Below, piece by piece: positions 35,079 to 42,872 of a DNA stretch of 64,000 nt. The DNA is from Candidatus Saccharimonadota bacterium. Lineage in GTDB: Bacteria; Patescibacteriota; Saccharimonadia; Saccharimonadales; Saccharimonadaceae. The stretch is taken from the NCBI GenBank assembly GCA_905372835.1, contig CAJPQK010000001.1, positions 496,001-560,000 on the forward strand. The letters are read 5' to 3'. Position 1 is the first letter of the stretch. Every line of letters starts with the position of its first letter. The translations under genes and the position numbers were made by a program. Under the pieces are notes generated by a model. It was given only the letters and a program-made list of their open reading frames with translations. It ran no database searches and had not been told where the DNA came from.

Positions 35079-35510
35079 ATGAAGACTTATTCACAAAAAC
35101 CATCTGAAGTTTCTCGCCGCTGGGTATTGTTTGACGCGAGCGAATTGCCACTGGGACGCTTGGCAACCGAAATTGCCAAACATCTGACCGGTAAATATAA
35201 GCCAACTTACACACCACACGTTGATGGTGGCGACTACGTCGTGGTTATTAACGCTGCAAACACCGTCGTTACTGGCTACAAGGAAACTGACAAGTACTAC
35301 TACCGTCACAGTGGTTTCCCAGGCGGCATCAAAGAAACGCAGTTCAAAGAAATGCGTGAACGCCACCCAGAACGAATTATTGAAGAAGCTGTCAAAGGCA
35401 TGCTGCCAAAGAACAAATTGCAAGCAGAACGCCTCAAGCGCCTGCGCGTATTTGCTGGCAGCGAGCATGCTCACACAGCACAAACCCCAGAGAAAGTTGA
35501 GGTAAAGTAA
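35079..35510 (+). CDS. rplM: 50S ribosomal protein L13
   Basis: 143 residues from the ATG at 35079, which follows AAGGAG; the longer frame overlapping rplQ is discarded. WVLFDASELPLGRLATEIA, KYKPTYTPHVDGGDYVVVINA and the HSGFPGGIKE segment are typical L13. Confidence 0.97.
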   Translation: MKTYSQKPSEVSRRWVLFDASELPLGRLATEIAKHLTGKYKPTYTPHVDGGDYVVVINAANTVVTGYKETDKYYYRHSGFPGGIKETQFKEMRERHPERIIEEAVKGMLPKNKLQAERLKRLRVFAGSEHAHTAQTPEKVEVK

Positions 35511-35511
35511 T

Positions 35512-35910
35512 ATGGCTACTGATACCTATTTCTACGGCTTGGGACGACGCAAAAGTGCTTCAGCAAGTGTTCGCTTGCTTCCTGGCAAGGGTACCATCAC
35601 CATCAACGGCAAAGCAGCCGCTGAGTACTTGGATGGCAACAAAACCTTGCTAGCCGAAGTGACCGACCCACTAGCTGTCGTCAGCAAGCAAAAGGAATAC
35701 GACGTTACCATCTTGGTCAAAGGTGGTGGCCTCGCTGGTCAAGTTGACGCCATCAAGCTTGGCATCGCCAAAGCATTGACGGCTGCTCACGCTGACCTAC
35801 GCCCAGTTTTGAAGAAGGCTGAGCTGCTCAAGCGTGACCCACGCGAGAAAGAGCGCAAGAAATACGGTCTGCGTTCTGCCCGCAAGCGCGAACAATTCTC
35901 CAAGCGTTAA
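35512..35910 (+). CDS. rpsI: 30S ribosomal protein S9
   Basis: 132 residues. GLGRRKSASASVRLLPGKG at the start and the C-terminal RKKYGLRSARKREQFSKR tail that reaches the P-site tRNA anticodon. rplM-rpsI form the usual pair, here joined to the alpha operon. Confidence 0.98.
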   Translation: MATDTYFYGLGRRKSASASVRLLPGKGTITINGKAAAEYLDGNKTLLAEVTDPLAVVSKQKEYDVTILVKGGGLAGQVDAIKLGIAKALTAAHADLRPVLKKAELLKRDPREKERKKYGLRSARKREQFSKR

Positions 35911-35931
35911 ACAGAGGAGAGACCAATTCTC

Positions 35932-35968
35932 GAAAATACTCCGTCATGTACAGGCGGGGTATTTTCAT
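35932..35968 (+). terminator. Terminator of the infA-rpsI operon
   Basis: A 12-bp stem (35932-35943 with 35955-35966, one G-T pair) with an 11-nt loop ending in a TTTTC run. Confidence 0.85.
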
Positions 35969-35982
35969 AGTATACTGATATA

Positions 35983-36804
35983 ATGTTTGACCGACTTATC
36001 CATCACTGGCTGCGTGTCCCGTATAAACTATACGTGCATGATTTTCAAACACCGAAACAGCCTCGCGCCACTGTCGTGTTGATTCATGGCATCGGGAGCT
36101 CGTCAGCCATGTGGAAGCGAGTTGTAGGGCGTCGTAAAATTGATAAATCGACTCGCGTACTAGCGGTCGATTTACTCGGTTTTGGCAATTCGCCGCGACC
36201 GCACTGGAAGACGTATGATGTTAAGACACAGGTCGATTCACTAGTCGCAACCTTGGCGCAGCAGAAAGTCGATGGACGAATCATCTTGGTTGGCCATAGC
36301 TTAGGGGCGCTCGTAGCGGTACACGCCGCCCGATATTATCCTTCGTTGATCGATTCGCTCATCCTGTGTAGCCCGCCGCTGTATCGCCAACAAGGCAAGG
36401 ATCGCCTGGCTGAACGCCAACTGCGTGCACTGTACCAAAAAATTATCGATAAACCAGCGCTCGGCAAGGTGATTGCTAGTGATTTTGCCAAGAAGTATAA
36501 ATTATTCAACCCTGGCTTTCTCGTCGATGAGTCAAATTTGCCAATCTTTCTCGACACCTTAGACGCGGCCATCGTCAACCAAAAAGCACTGACGGAAATT
36601 GCCGAGTTAACCATACCAGTCGAAATATTTTACGGGCAATTCGACCCAGTCATCATCAATAAAAACCTGCGAAAATTAGCAAAACAAAAGCACATCGCCG
36701 TCACCAAAATCTTAGCAAGTCATGAAATTGATAGACGCTACGGTCAATTCGTCGTCCAGGCCATTAATCGGCACGTCACTGGGGATGATTATGGCCAAGC
36801 GTAA
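35983..36804 (+). CDS. Alpha/beta hydrolase
   Basis: 273 residues. Oxyanion motif LIHGIGSS (about 33-40), the nucleophile elbow GHSLG (near residue 107), the acid in YGQFDPVI and a C-terminal His in SHEIDRR complete the triad. No signal peptide. The substrate is unknown; carboxylesterase or lipase-like roles are possible. TATACT (35971-35976) lies 6 nt before the ATG (leaderless). The 3' end overlaps the next gene by 14 nt. Confidence 0.85.
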   Translation: MFDRLIHHWLRVPYKLYVHDFQTPKQPRATVVLIHGIGSSSAMWKRVVGRRKIDKSTRVLAVDLLGFGNSPRPHWKTYDVKTQVDSLVATLAQQKVDGRIILVGHSLGALVAVHAARYYPSLIDSLILCSPPLYRQQGKDRLAERQLRALYQKIIDKPALGKVIASDFAKKYKLFNPGFLVDESNLPIFLDTLDAAIVNQKALTEIAELTIPVEIFYGQFDPVIINKNLRKLAKQKHIAVTKILASHEIDRRYGQFVVQAINRHVTGDDYGQA

Positions 36805-37753
36805 AGACCCAGTTCAGGAGCGTCAGAGAAAGCGCGAGCTCTGGATCGATCGCACGATGCAGTGGAGTGGCTTGTCTCGCGCCGAGGTCGAGACGATGCT
36901 GGCACAAACGCGCACCCAGAGTTTTCGCCTCAATCCGCTGGTTGACGGGGAAGTCACCCCCGAACTGCTGAGCTGCCAGGTTGCGTGGTGTCCAGATGGC
37001 TATGAAATTGTCCCCGAGCACATCGCTGATTATCAACACCTCGCCGACATCGGCCGCGGCTATATTCAGAATGCCGCCAGTTGGCTGCCGGTGCTGGCGC
37101 TTGCACCTGAGGCTGGCGAGCGCATCCTCGATCTATGCGCTGCGCCCGGCGGTAAATCCAGCCACATACAAGCCCTAGCTAATGGTCAAGCCAACCTCGT
37201 CTGTAATGACAATTCCAAGCCGCGCCTGATGAAGCTCCAGGCTAATCTCAAACGACTCAACGCCCCGGCCGAGTTCACACTAGCCGATGCTCGACATATT
37301 TCCCGCCGTCAGCCGGAGGTCTTTGACAAGGTCCTCCTCGACGCTCCATGTTCTGGTGAAGGACTAATGAGCTTGAACCTTAGTGACGCCCCGCTGTTTG
37401 ACAGCTGGTCGGTAGCACATATTCGGAGACTAAGTGATCTGCAAAAGCGCCTCATCCTCGAGGCTTGGCGCCTGCTAAAACCTGGCGGCACGCTTGTTTA
37501 CAGTACCTGTACCATGGCGCCAGAAGAAAACGAATCAGTCGTCGACTGGCTGCTGCGTCGTCAGCCTGACGCTCGCCTTGTGCCAATTGACATCACACTG
37601 CTGCCACATCGTGTGCCTGTCGTCCAATCCTGGAATGACCGCAGGCTTACGCATGATCTGAGCGGTTGCTTGCGCTTAATGCCGGGTGTACTGACTGAGG
37701 CGTTTTTTGTTGCGGCATTTCGTAAAACACCTCTCGCCGAATCAATGGTATAA
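36791..37753 (+). CDS. NOL1/NOP2/Sun-family RNA (cytosine-5) methyltransferase
   Basis: 320 residues from the ATG at 36791 (GGGGAT six bases before). SAM site LDLCAAPGGKSSH, then the catalytic motif DAPCSGEG with the first cysteine, and YSTCTMAPEENE with the second, nucleophilic cysteine. It methylates a cytosine in rRNA or tRNA; RsmB- and RsmF-like roles cannot be separated here. A short N-terminal domain of about 90 residues precedes the Rossmann core. Confidence 0.9.
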   Translation: MAKRKDPVQERQRKRELWIDRTMQWSGLSRAEVETMLAQTRTQSFRLNPLVDGEVTPELLSCQVAWCPDGYEIVPEHIADYQHLADIGRGYIQNAASWLPVLALAPEAGERILDLCAAPGGKSSHIQALANGQANLVCNDNSKPRLMKLQANLKRLNAPAEFTLADARHISRRQPEVFDKVLLDAPCSGEGLMSLNLSDAPLFDSWSVAHIRRLSDLQKRLILEAWRLLKPGGTLVYSTCTMAPEENESVVDWLLRRQPDARLVPIDITLLPHRVPVVQSWNDRRLTHDLSGCLRLMPGVLTEAFFVAAFRKTPLAESMV

Positions 37754-37754
37754 T
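37749..37754 (+). promoter_or_regulatory. -10 box of leaderless trpS
   Basis: TATAAT 6 nt before the trpS ATG and overlapping the stop region of the methyltransferase gene. Confidence 0.6.
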
Positions 37755-37760
37755 AGGACT

Positions 37761-38807
37761 ATGAGTAAACCCGTCATCCTCACTGGCGTGCGCGCCAACA
37801 ACGATATTCACATTGGCAATTATTTTGGTGCCATTTTGCCGATTGTCGATATGGCGAAGCGCCGCTCGGCTGATTTTGATATCAATCTGTTCATCCCCGA
37901 TCTACACAGCTTCACCACACCAATCGACCACAGTAAGTTGTACAATAGCATCTTAAATAACGCACGAATCTATACCGCCGCTGGATTACCACTAGACGAC
38001 CCCTCTATTCATCTATATCGCCAAAGTTATATCCCAGCTCACAGCGAGCTAACATGGATTTTGGATTGCTTCACTGGGTTTGGCGAGATGAGCCGGATGA
38101 CGCAGTTTAAGGATAAATCTGACAAGCTTCACGGCGACCAGATTTCCGTCGGCCTCTTCAACTACCCAGTCCTGATGGCCGCTGACATCTTGCTCTACGG
38201 CGCCACCTACGTGCCAGTCGGCGACGACCAAACCCAGCACTTAGAATTTACGCGCGACATCGCCGAGCGGATGAACCGCAAATTTGGCGATCTGTTCGTC
38301 GTACCCAAACCAGTTGCCCAGCAGCATCAATTCTTCGGCAACGACCAGGGCCTGAGGATCAAAGACCTGGTGAATCCGACCAAAAAGATGAGCAAATCCG
38401 ACGACAGCGGCAAGGGCGTCATTTTCCTCGGCGACGAGCCGCAGGCAGCGCACAAAAAAATCATGAGTGCCACCACCGACTCACTGGGCAAGGTGCAGTA
38501 CGACCGCGACAACCAACCGGGCATTTCCAATCTGCTGGAGATTTTGACGCTGGTACGCCAGGATGCCGGGCGAGACGTCAGCTTGGAGCAAACCATCAGC
38601 GAATACGCTGGCATGGAGCGCTACGGCGATTTCAAGCGAATCGTGGCTGATGAAGTGGCAGAGTTCTTGGCGAATTTCCAGGCGCGTCTGGCGGCAGTTG
38701 ATGAGCTGGCAATTGAAAGCAAACTGGAGTCGAGCGAGCGCGACATGAACATCGTCGCCAACGAAACCTTGCACCGCGTCCAAACAGCCGTGGGACTACG
38801 GAGATAG
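37761..38807 (+). CDS. trpS: Tryptophanyl-tRNA synthetase
   Basis: 348 residues from the ATG at 37761; the longer frame inside the upstream gene is not used. Class I motifs HIGNYFG (HIGH-type) and KMSKSDDSGKG (KMSKS) are present, along with the tryptophan-pocket segment DCFTGFGEMSRMTQFKDK. It charges tRNA-Trp, whose gene is at 47446. Confidence 0.96.
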   Translation: MSKPVILTGVRANNDIHIGNYFGAILPIVDMAKRRSADFDINLFIPDLHSFTTPIDHSKLYNSILNNARIYTAAGLPLDDPSIHLYRQSYIPAHSELTWILDCFTGFGEMSRMTQFKDKSDKLHGDQISVGLFNYPVLMAADILLYGATYVPVGDDQTQHLEFTRDIAERMNRKFGDLFVVPKPVAQQHQFFGNDQGLRIKDLVNPTKKMSKSDDSGKGVIFLGDEPQAAHKKIMSATTDSLGKVQYDRDNQPGISNLLEILTLVRQDAGRDVSLEQTISEYAGMERYGDFKRIVADEVAEFLANFQARLAAVDELAIESKLESSERDMNIVANETLHRVQTAVGLRR

Positions 38808-38817
38808 GAACGCTCGC

Positions 38818-39990
38818 GTGAAAATTTCGCCGCGCACCGTCCTCAAAATCGCCAGGCTGTACCAGCTGGCGGACGACAACACGCCCATCAAGGCCCTGCG
38901 CCATCTGAGGATTCAGACAGACGAATCGCACGTGCTGGCAGAATTCATCCTGAACAAACAGCACTTCGCCATACTCTACGGCTCAATCGTCGATGAAGAA
39001 TCAATTGACGAATTATGGCCCGATAAGCCCGCCAACGCTGAGATTTTGCCAAATCCGCTTGACCCGAATTTCACCGAGATGCCGTTCCAGGGCAAGTTTG
39101 TCATGATGTTTCAAGTCATGCCGACCAAGCAGCGCCTGGACATCCACTTGTCCACGACATTTGACCCGTCGATTTCGCGCAGCCTCTGGCAAAAGTACAT
39201 CAAAGCCGGCTATGTGTCGGTCAACCAGCGCGTAGTGACGGCGCCAAAGTTTGAGGTCGACGAGACCGACGAGATCGCCGTCAAACTGCCAGAGCAAGAG
39301 CAGGCCAGTGCAGAGCTGCCAGTGTTGTACGAAGACGATGATGTAATTGTAGTTAACAAACCGAGCGGTCTCCTGACGCACGCCAAAGGCGGACTATCGA
39401 CCGAGCCAACGGTGGCGGAAATTATTCGTCCTAAGACTTCATTTGCCTCGGACACCGATCGGCCGGGCATCGTCCATCGGCTCGACCGCGACACTTCGGG
39501 CGTACTGATCATCGCTAAAACTGCTGAAGCCGCCGCCTATTTACAGCAGCAATTCGCCCAGCGCACCACCAAAAAAACCTACCTCGCGGTGACCGACGGC
39601 GTACCGAAACTAGCCACCGCGAAGATTGACCTACCGATTGGCCGCAACCCGTCCGCGCCCAGCACTTTCCGTGTCGACCCCAACGGCAAGCCTGCTCAGA
39701 CAAACTACCAAGTGCTGGCAGTAGCTGGCACTAAAGCACTCATTGAGCTCAAACCAACCACCGGCCGCACCCATCAACTCCGCGTCCATATGGCATACCT
39801 AAACACGCCAATTCTCGGCGACCGCGTCTACGGCAAACCTGATGCCAGCCGTCTGATGCTCCACGCCCACAAATTAGAAATTACATTGCCATCTGGCGAG
39901 CGAAAAACGTTTGAGGCGGCCATCCCTGGTGTATTTACTGAACTATTTCCTGATTGCACCCAAACCATAGAAGAGCCAAGCCATCAATGA
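38818..39990 (+). CDS. RluD-type pseudouridine synthase with extra N-terminal domain
   Basis: 390 residues, GTG start. Residues 1-95 form an unrecognised domain (LYQLADDNTPIKALRHLRIQ...). An S4 RNA-binding domain (about 100-155) and the catalytic domain follow, with the active-site aspartate in HRLDRDTSG and the GRTHQLRVH motif. It isomerises uridines in rRNA. The extra N-terminal domain is unusual for the family; it could be a fusion with a small regulatory protein. The 3' end overlaps holB (ATGA). Confidence 0.88.
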   Translation: MKISPRTVLKIARLYQLADDNTPIKALRHLRIQTDESHVLAEFILNKQHFAILYGSIVDEESIDELWPDKPANAEILPNPLDPNFTEMPFQGKFVMMFQVMPTKQRLDIHLSTTFDPSISRSLWQKYIKAGYVSVNQRVVTAPKFEVDETDEIAVKLPEQEQASAELPVLYEDDDVIVVNKPSGLLTHAKGGLSTEPTVAEIIRPKTSFASDTDRPGIVHRLDRDTSGVLIIAKTAEAAAYLQQQFAQRTTKKTYLAVTDGVPKLATAKIDLPIGRNPSAPSTFRVDPNGKPAQTNYQVLAVAGTKALIELKPTTGRTHQLRVHMAYLNTPILGDRVYGKPDASRLMLHAHKLEITLPSGERKTFEAAIPGVFTELFPDCTQTIEEPSHQ

Positions 39991-40802
39991 GCCAAGCACC
40001 TCTCATCTCCACTACCGACCAAGCCACGGTAGAGCAATTAGCAAACCATTTGCCGCAATCATTGATGATTATTGCTGAACCCGGCCTAGACGGAGCAGGG
40101 GTAGCCCGCCACCTGGCGCATCACTGCCGATCAGAGGTCCTCACTGTTAGCCCACTGCCACAAAAAAGCACCATCTCAACCGAACAGATCCGCGACCTGA
40201 CGGCCATGCTGCGCACTCATAGTTCCGTCCGCCGCGTGATCATCATCAATCCAGCCAACGTCATGACCGAGTCCGCACAAAACGCGCTACTCAAAACACT
40301 CGAAGAGCCAAATCCTAACACTCACTTTCTCTTGATCACCACCGTTAGCACAGATCTCCTCCCAACCATCCAGTCCCGCTGCCAGCAGCTGACACTCCAC
40401 CGCACCACCACCAGCCAAGACGCCAAGCTACTAGAAAATACCAACCTAACACCTCAAGAAAAGCACCAAATAGCATTTCTCGCCGCTGGATTGCCGCTCC
40501 TTATCACCGAACTGAGCCACGACGCCACGAAGCTGGCAGAACGCCAAGCCATCGCCACTGACGCCAAGCACATTTTGGAACATCCCAGCTCCTACGCGTC
40601 CCTGAAATGCGCCCTACGCTACACCGACCGAGCGAGCGCCCTCCAGCTCATTGACATTCTCCTACGCTTCATCCATTTCCAGCTAAAACACGCCGCCCAG
40701 CCGCCAGCCATGCATCAATTACTCAAAAAAGTACTACAAGCAGAGAAGTCTCTCCTAGCAAATGGCAATACACGCCTCGCTTTATTGAAAATTGTGCTAT
40801 AA
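39987..40802 (+). CDS. holB: DNA polymerase III delta'-like clamp-loader subunit
   Basis: 271 residues from the ATG that overlaps the previous stop. The AAA+ core lacks a Walker A lysine, as delta' does, and has the conserved STEQIRDL, AQNALLKTLEEPNPNTHFLLITT and the arginine-finger SRCQ. The C-terminal helical part is weakly conserved. It loads the sliding clamp. The gamma/tau subunit is not in the window. Confidence 0.82.
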   Translation: MSQAPLISTTDQATVEQLANHLPQSLMIIAEPGLDGAGVARHLAHHCRSEVLTVSPLPQKSTISTEQIRDLTAMLRTHSSVRRVIIINPANVMTESAQNALLKTLEEPNPNTHFLLITTVSTDLLPTIQSRCQQLTLHRTTTSQDAKLLENTNLTPQEKHQIAFLAAGLPLLITELSHDATKLAERQAIATDAKHILEHPSSYASLKCALRYTDRASALQLIDILLRFIHFQLKHAAQPPAMHQLLKKVLQAEKSLLANGNTRLALLKIVL

Positions 40803-40812
40803 TTAAGCAGAT

Positions 40813-41481
40813 ATGTTAAGTTTGATATTCATTTTAGCAATTATCATTTGGGCAATCACCTACAAACCTTCCGAAGAAAATTCCGCAGATTTTCCAGCCA
40901 AGATTTCTGAAAAATTAGATCAGTTGTGGGCTATTGCGCAAGAATCCATTCGCGACAACAAATATCTCAGGGCAGAGAAGGCACTATTGACGATTTTGCG
41001 TGTCGACGAGAAGAACGCCACCGCGTACAACCGCTTGGGCATTTTGTATGCCAAGCAGCAGGCCTACAAAGACGCCATCGAGTGTTTTGAGATCGCTCAG
41101 AGTTTGGAACCAAGCGCCTCTAGCCTGCACAATGTCGGTTTGATTTATTATGAAACAAAGAATTATCCCAAAGCAGCATTGGCCTTTGAGCAAGCTCTGG
41201 AGATGGAAGACGATTTGGCGGCACGCTACATCGCCTACGCCAAGGTCCAAGAGAAAATGGGTAATGGTAAAAAGATGATCGCTGCACTGGAAAAAGCAGT
41301 CGAACTTGACCCAATTCCACAGACGCTCACCGTCCTGGCTGAGGCGTATGACAACAATGGACAAGCAGAGTTAGCCTCTGGACTACGCAAAAAAGCTGCG
41401 GCCATGTTGGTACCTGACAGCCACGGCGCCGTACCGCGTCAGCGCCGTCAGCCAAAACAGCCCAAAAAGTTGGTAATGTAG
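40813..41481 (+). CDS. Membrane-anchored tetratricopeptide-repeat protein
   Basis: 222 residues. An N-terminal hydrophobic helix (residues 1-19), then at least three TPR units with the A-x2-LG and A-x3-YE patterns (YNRLGILYAKQQAYKDAIECFEIA; LHNVGLIYYETKNYPKAALAFEQAL; ...). The tail is basic and Pro/Gln-rich. A scaffold role for a complex is likely; partners unknown. TATAAT (40798-40803), ATG 9 nt on. Confidence 0.85.
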   Translation: MLSLIFILAIIIWAITYKPSEENSADFPAKISEKLDQLWAIAQESIRDNKYLRAEKALLTILRVDEKNATAYNRLGILYAKQQAYKDAIECFEIAQSLEPSASSLHNVGLIYYETKNYPKAALAFEQALEMEDDLAARYIAYAKVQEKMGNGKKMIAALEKAVELDPIPQTLTVLAEAYDNNGQAELASGLRKKAAAMLVPDSHGAVPRQRRQPKQPKKLVM

Positions 41482-41519
41482 TTGCTTAGCCTATTTTTTT
41501 TTGCTATAATCACAGCAGT

Positions 41520-41596
41520 GCCGCTTTAGCTCAGCTGGCTAGAGCAACGGTTTTGTAAACCGTAGGTCCTCGGTTCGAGCCCGAGAAGCGGCTCCA
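41520..41596 (+). tRNA. tRNA-Thr (anticodon TGT)
   Basis: Acceptor GCCGCTT pairs with AAGCGGC, followed by T and an encoded CCA. The 5-bp anticodon stem holds a loop with TGT. T and D arms are complete. Confidence 0.96.
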
Positions 41597-41603
41597 AACA
41601 CAC

Positions 41604-41688
41604 GCCGGAATCGTGTAGTGGCAATCACAGGAGACTGTAAATCTCCCGCCGTAAGGCTTCGTAGGTTCGAGTCCTACTTCCGGTACCA
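41604..41688 (+). tRNA. tRNA-Tyr (anticodon GTA)
   Basis: Acceptor GCCGGAA pairs with TTCCGGT (one G-T pair), with an encoded CCA. The anticodon loop has GTA and a long variable arm (GCC-GTAA-GGC), as in bacterial tRNA-Tyr. It lies 7 nt after tRNA-Thr and is probably cotranscribed. Confidence 0.95.
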
Positions 41689-41695
41689 ATCAAAC

Positions 41696-41720
41696 ACCGT
41701 CTCATCACGAGGCGGTTTTT
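41696..41720 (+). terminator. Terminator of the tRNA pair
   Basis: An 8-bp stem (41696-41703 with 41709-41716, one G-T pair), then TTTT. Confidence 0.85.
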
Positions 41721-41756
41721 GATTGCCCATAATTCCGTCAAGTAGACCTCTGTCCA

Positions 41757-41785
41757 TTGACTAAACATAAGATACATGCTATAAT
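41757..41785 (+). promoter_or_regulatory. Leaderless promoter of gene 41792
   Basis: TTGACT (41757-41762), exactly 17 nt, TATAAT (41780-41785), and the ATG 6 nt later. The best-formed leaderless start in the window. Confidence 0.85.
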
Positions 41786-41791
41786 CTAATT

Positions 41792-42076
41792 ATGTTCTTA
41801 TTATTCAAACAATTTCTAACCGAATGGAATAGCAACAAAAACCAGCGTACCAAACTGCAACAGGCGTATTTCCTGATCATCATCTCACTGGCAGTCGTAG
41901 CGGGCTTTCTATCTCTATTAAACAGCGACTTCGGACGCGTACTCATGATCATCGCTGCCTTTACCGCCGTCGTATACATCTTCAACGGCGTCGCCTGGGC
42001 GCTGCTCGATGCATTCATCGCACCAATCCTACCAAAGCACGAAGCCAAAAAGACAGCCAAACGAAGCAAAAAATAG
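41792..42076 (+). CDS. Small two-helix membrane protein
   Basis: 94 residues. Two hydrophobic helices (about 27-45 and 50-72) and a Lys/Arg-rich tail (HEAKKTAKRSKK). No family recognised. Leaderless, monocistronic, closed by a bidirectional terminator. Confidence 0.65.
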   Translation: MFLLFKQFLTEWNSNKNQRTKLQQAYFLIIISLAVVAGFLSLLNSDFGRVLMIIAAFTAVVYIFNGVAWALLDAFIAPILPKHEAKKTAKRSKK

Positions 42077-42100
42077 GACGTATCCTATCCGCTGCAAATC

Positions 42101-42129
42101 AAAAAGGTCGCTCAAACAGCGGCCTTTTC
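42101..42129. terminator. Bidirectional terminator
   Basis: An 11-bp stem (42102-42112 with 42118-42128, one G-T pair). It can end the + gene at 42076 and the minus-strand tRNA-Thr. Confidence 0.75.
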
Positions 42130-42143
42130 TACAAAATCTATTC

Positions 42144-42219
42144 TGGAGCCACGATCGGGGCTTGAACCCGAGACCTCATCCTTACCATGGATGCGCTCTA
42201 CCAACTGAGCTATCGCGGC
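42144..42219 (-). tRNA. tRNA-Thr (anticodon GGT)
   Basis: Minus strand. Acceptor GCCGCGA pairs with TCGTGGC (one G-T pair), discriminator T and encoded CCA (42144-42146). The loop carries GGT. It reads ACC/ACU, and the TGT isoacceptor at 41520 reads ACA/ACG. Confidence 0.95.
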
Positions 42220-42295
42220 GTCATACTCACAGCTGATTATACCAAATTATCCTGTCGGTGAAAAGCATTTGCTATAATAATTACCAGGAGGAATT

Positions 42296-42790
42296 ATGGC
42301 TCAATTTAGTTTTGATATAGAAAGCACGTTTAATAAACCAGAGATGAATAACGTTCATCAATTGGTGGTGCGGGAAATTGCCAACCGCTTTGATTTTAAG
42401 GGGACGCCGGCTGATGTCGAGTGGCTGCCAGACAAAAAAGGCTTCAAGGTTATTGGTGCAGATGAATTTCAGGTGCAATCAATCATTGACATGATTGGCC
42501 GGCAACTCGCCAAACGCAATATGACCAGCAAGGTGCTTGACCTTGGCGGGGCGCACAATGCCGCCAATATGCGTGCCTGGCAAGATGTACCGTTCAAAGA
42601 CGGCCTCAGCCAAGAAAACGCCAAAAAGATTACTAAGCTCCTGAAAGAATCACACCCCAAGGTAAAAACCCAGATTCAAGGTGATAGCGTACGCTGCACC
42701 TCAAACAGCAAAGATGAGCTACAATCCGTCATGGCGACGCTCAATCAAGCAGATTTTGATTTTCCATTGAGCTTTGGTAACTATCGATAG
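42296..42790 (+). CDS. yajQ: YajQ family nucleotide-binding protein
   Basis: 164 residues, the family's usual length. MAQFSFDIESTFNKPEMNNVHQ, EIANRFDFKGTPADVEW and the C-terminal LNQADFDFPLSFGNYR are diagnostic. Members bind nucleic acid or cyclic-di-GMP in other bacteria; whether this organism makes c-di-GMP is unknown. AGGAGG precedes the ATG. Monocistronic. Confidence 0.92.
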   Translation: MAQFSFDIESTFNKPEMNNVHQLVVREIANRFDFKGTPADVEWLPDKKGFKVIGADEFQVQSIIDMIGRQLAKRNMTSKVLDLGGAHNAANMRAWQDVPFKDGLSQENAKKITKLLKESHPKVKTQIQGDSVRCTSNSKDELQSVMATLNQADFDFPLSFGNYR

Positions 42791-42807
42791 CTGTTCGCCC
42801 ACCAAAA

Positions 42808-42842
42808 ATAAATCCGCGCCGGTTCTATGGCGCGGATTTTAT
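42808..42842. terminator. Bidirectional terminator yajQ / LPLTG gene
   Basis: A perfect 11-bp stem (42810-42820 with 42829-42839). T-rich tails lie on both strands, so it serves both convergent genes. Confidence 0.9.
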
Positions 42843-42872
42843 CGTAGTTATTTGTTATTTGTTATTTGCGGA

